Part shown: positions 9,074 to 9,476 of the stretch, piece by piece | How the letters are laid out: the number at the start of each line of letters is the position of its first letter | How positions within the stretch are numbered: the stretch's first letter is position 1 | Origin: Pseudomonadota bacterium | GTDB taxonomy: Bacteria > Pseudomonadota > Alphaproteobacteria > Acetobacterales > Acetobacteraceae | Direction of reading: 5' to 3' | Length of the DNA: 9,476 nucleotides | Assembly (NCBI GenBank): GCA_021805485.1 | Contig: JAJZFF010000255.1 | Location: 1-9,476, forward strand | Position numbers and translations under genes: made by a program | The notes under the pieces: generated by a model | What the model saw: only the letters and a program-made list of their open reading frames with translations | The model's database searches: none | Told to the model about the DNA's origin: nothing

Positions 9074-9476
9074 TCATGCCGGCGGACGATCCTGCAAGAG
9101 CGCGGCGGCGCGGGCATGGCCGAGCGGCCCGTGGCCGCGGCCGAATCCGGGGGCGGCGCGCAGGGCGGCGTGGAGGAACGCCTCCCCGGCCGCGATCGCG
9201 CTCCCGAGATCGAGGCCGCGGGCAAGGCCGCAGGCGATCGCGCTGGCCAGGGTGCAGCCGGTCCCGTGGGTGTGGCGGGTGGCGATGCGGGGATGGGCGA
9301 AGGTGACGAGCGCGTCGCCGGCGATCAGGCGGTCGATCACCGGATCGCCGTCGAAATGGCCGCCTTTCAGCAGGACCGCGCGCGCGCCGAGGCGGCAGAG
9401 CGCGCGGCCGGCGCGAACCGCGTCATCTTCCGTCTCGATGGCGAGGCCGGCGAGGGACGCCGCCTCGTCGCGATTG
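9074..9476 (-). CDS. thiD: Hydroxymethylpyrimidine/phosphomethylpyrimidine kinase ThiD, C-terminal part (cut by right edge)
   Basis: The frame is open from base 9475 to a TGA at 9074-9076, giving 133 residues without a start inside the window. A GTG at 9340 is an internal Val. ThiD phosphorylates HMP and HMP-phosphate to the pyrophosphate in thiamine synthesis. Visible marks are N-R-D-E-A-A-S-L-A-G at the cut end (the usual N-x-x-E-A segment), L-L-K-G-G-H before the substrate lid region, and H-T-H-G-T-G-C-T-L, whose G-T-G-C holds the anion hole and the catalytic Cys of ribokinase-type HMP kinases. The C-terminal helix with the G-x-G-H-G-P-L segment is also typical. The tail matches the end of the family, so only the N-terminal half is missing. 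Other thiamine genes are not in view. Confidence 0.9.
   Translation of the reverse strand, partial: NRDEAASLAGLAIETEDDAVRAGRALCRLGARAVLLKGGHFDGDPVIDRLIAGDALVTFAHPRIATRHTHGTGCTLASAIACGLARGLDLGSAIAAGEAFLHAALRAAPGFGRGHGPLGHARAAALLQDRPPA

Overview
The window is a high-GC stretch that most resembles the chromosome of an autotrophic or facultatively autotrophic alphaproteobacterium. The evidence is the red-type (form IC/D) Rubisco with its CbbX activase, a Rhodobacter-like cbbF-cbbP-cbbA-cbbL-cbbS-cbbX gene order, and a CpaE/TadZ-type ATPase. The genus cannot be fixed from the sequence; an acetobacterial or rhodobacterial relative is a guess.

Layout. Bases 1-420 (+) are the C-terminal part of a CodA-like cytosine deaminase or amidohydrolase, cut by the left edge. 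It converges on the core of the window, a minus-strand Calvin-Benson-Bassham operon at 7045 down to 433. Its transcription order is cbbF (fructose/sedoheptulose bisphosphatase), cbbP (phosphoribulokinase), cbbA (class II aldolase), cbbL and cbbS (Rubisco large and small subunits), cbbX (Rubisco activase) and rpe/cbbE (ribulose-phosphate 3-epimerase). The genes are packed with 4-base overlaps, a 14-base overlap or gaps of at most 48 bases, so they are probably one transcript. Upstream lies a 242-base intergenic region (7046-7287). It holds a conspicuous AT-rich block (15 G/C in 60 bases at 7141-7200) that is the best candidate for the operon's promoter and CbbR operator.

Further right, still on the minus strand, are a CpaE/TadZ-like ATPase (7288-8499) with no other pilus gene in view, an Ohr-type organic hydroperoxide reductase (8612-9034), and the C-terminal part of the thiamine gene thiD (9074 to the right edge).

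How the genes work together. RuBP is made by CbbP from ribulose-5-phosphate supplied partly by Rpe. CbbLS carboxylates it, and CbbX strips inhibitory sugar phosphates from Rubisco at the expense of ATP. CbbA and CbbF run the condensation and dephosphorylation steps of regeneration. Transketolase, GAPDH, phosphoglycerate kinase and phosphoglycolate phosphatase are not in the window, nor is the LysR regulator CbbR that usually sits divergently next to cbbF or cbbL.

No CRISPR array, insertion sequence, complete tRNA, rRNA or prophage signal was found. I see no convincing new biological system; the points worth checking are regulatory and contextual.
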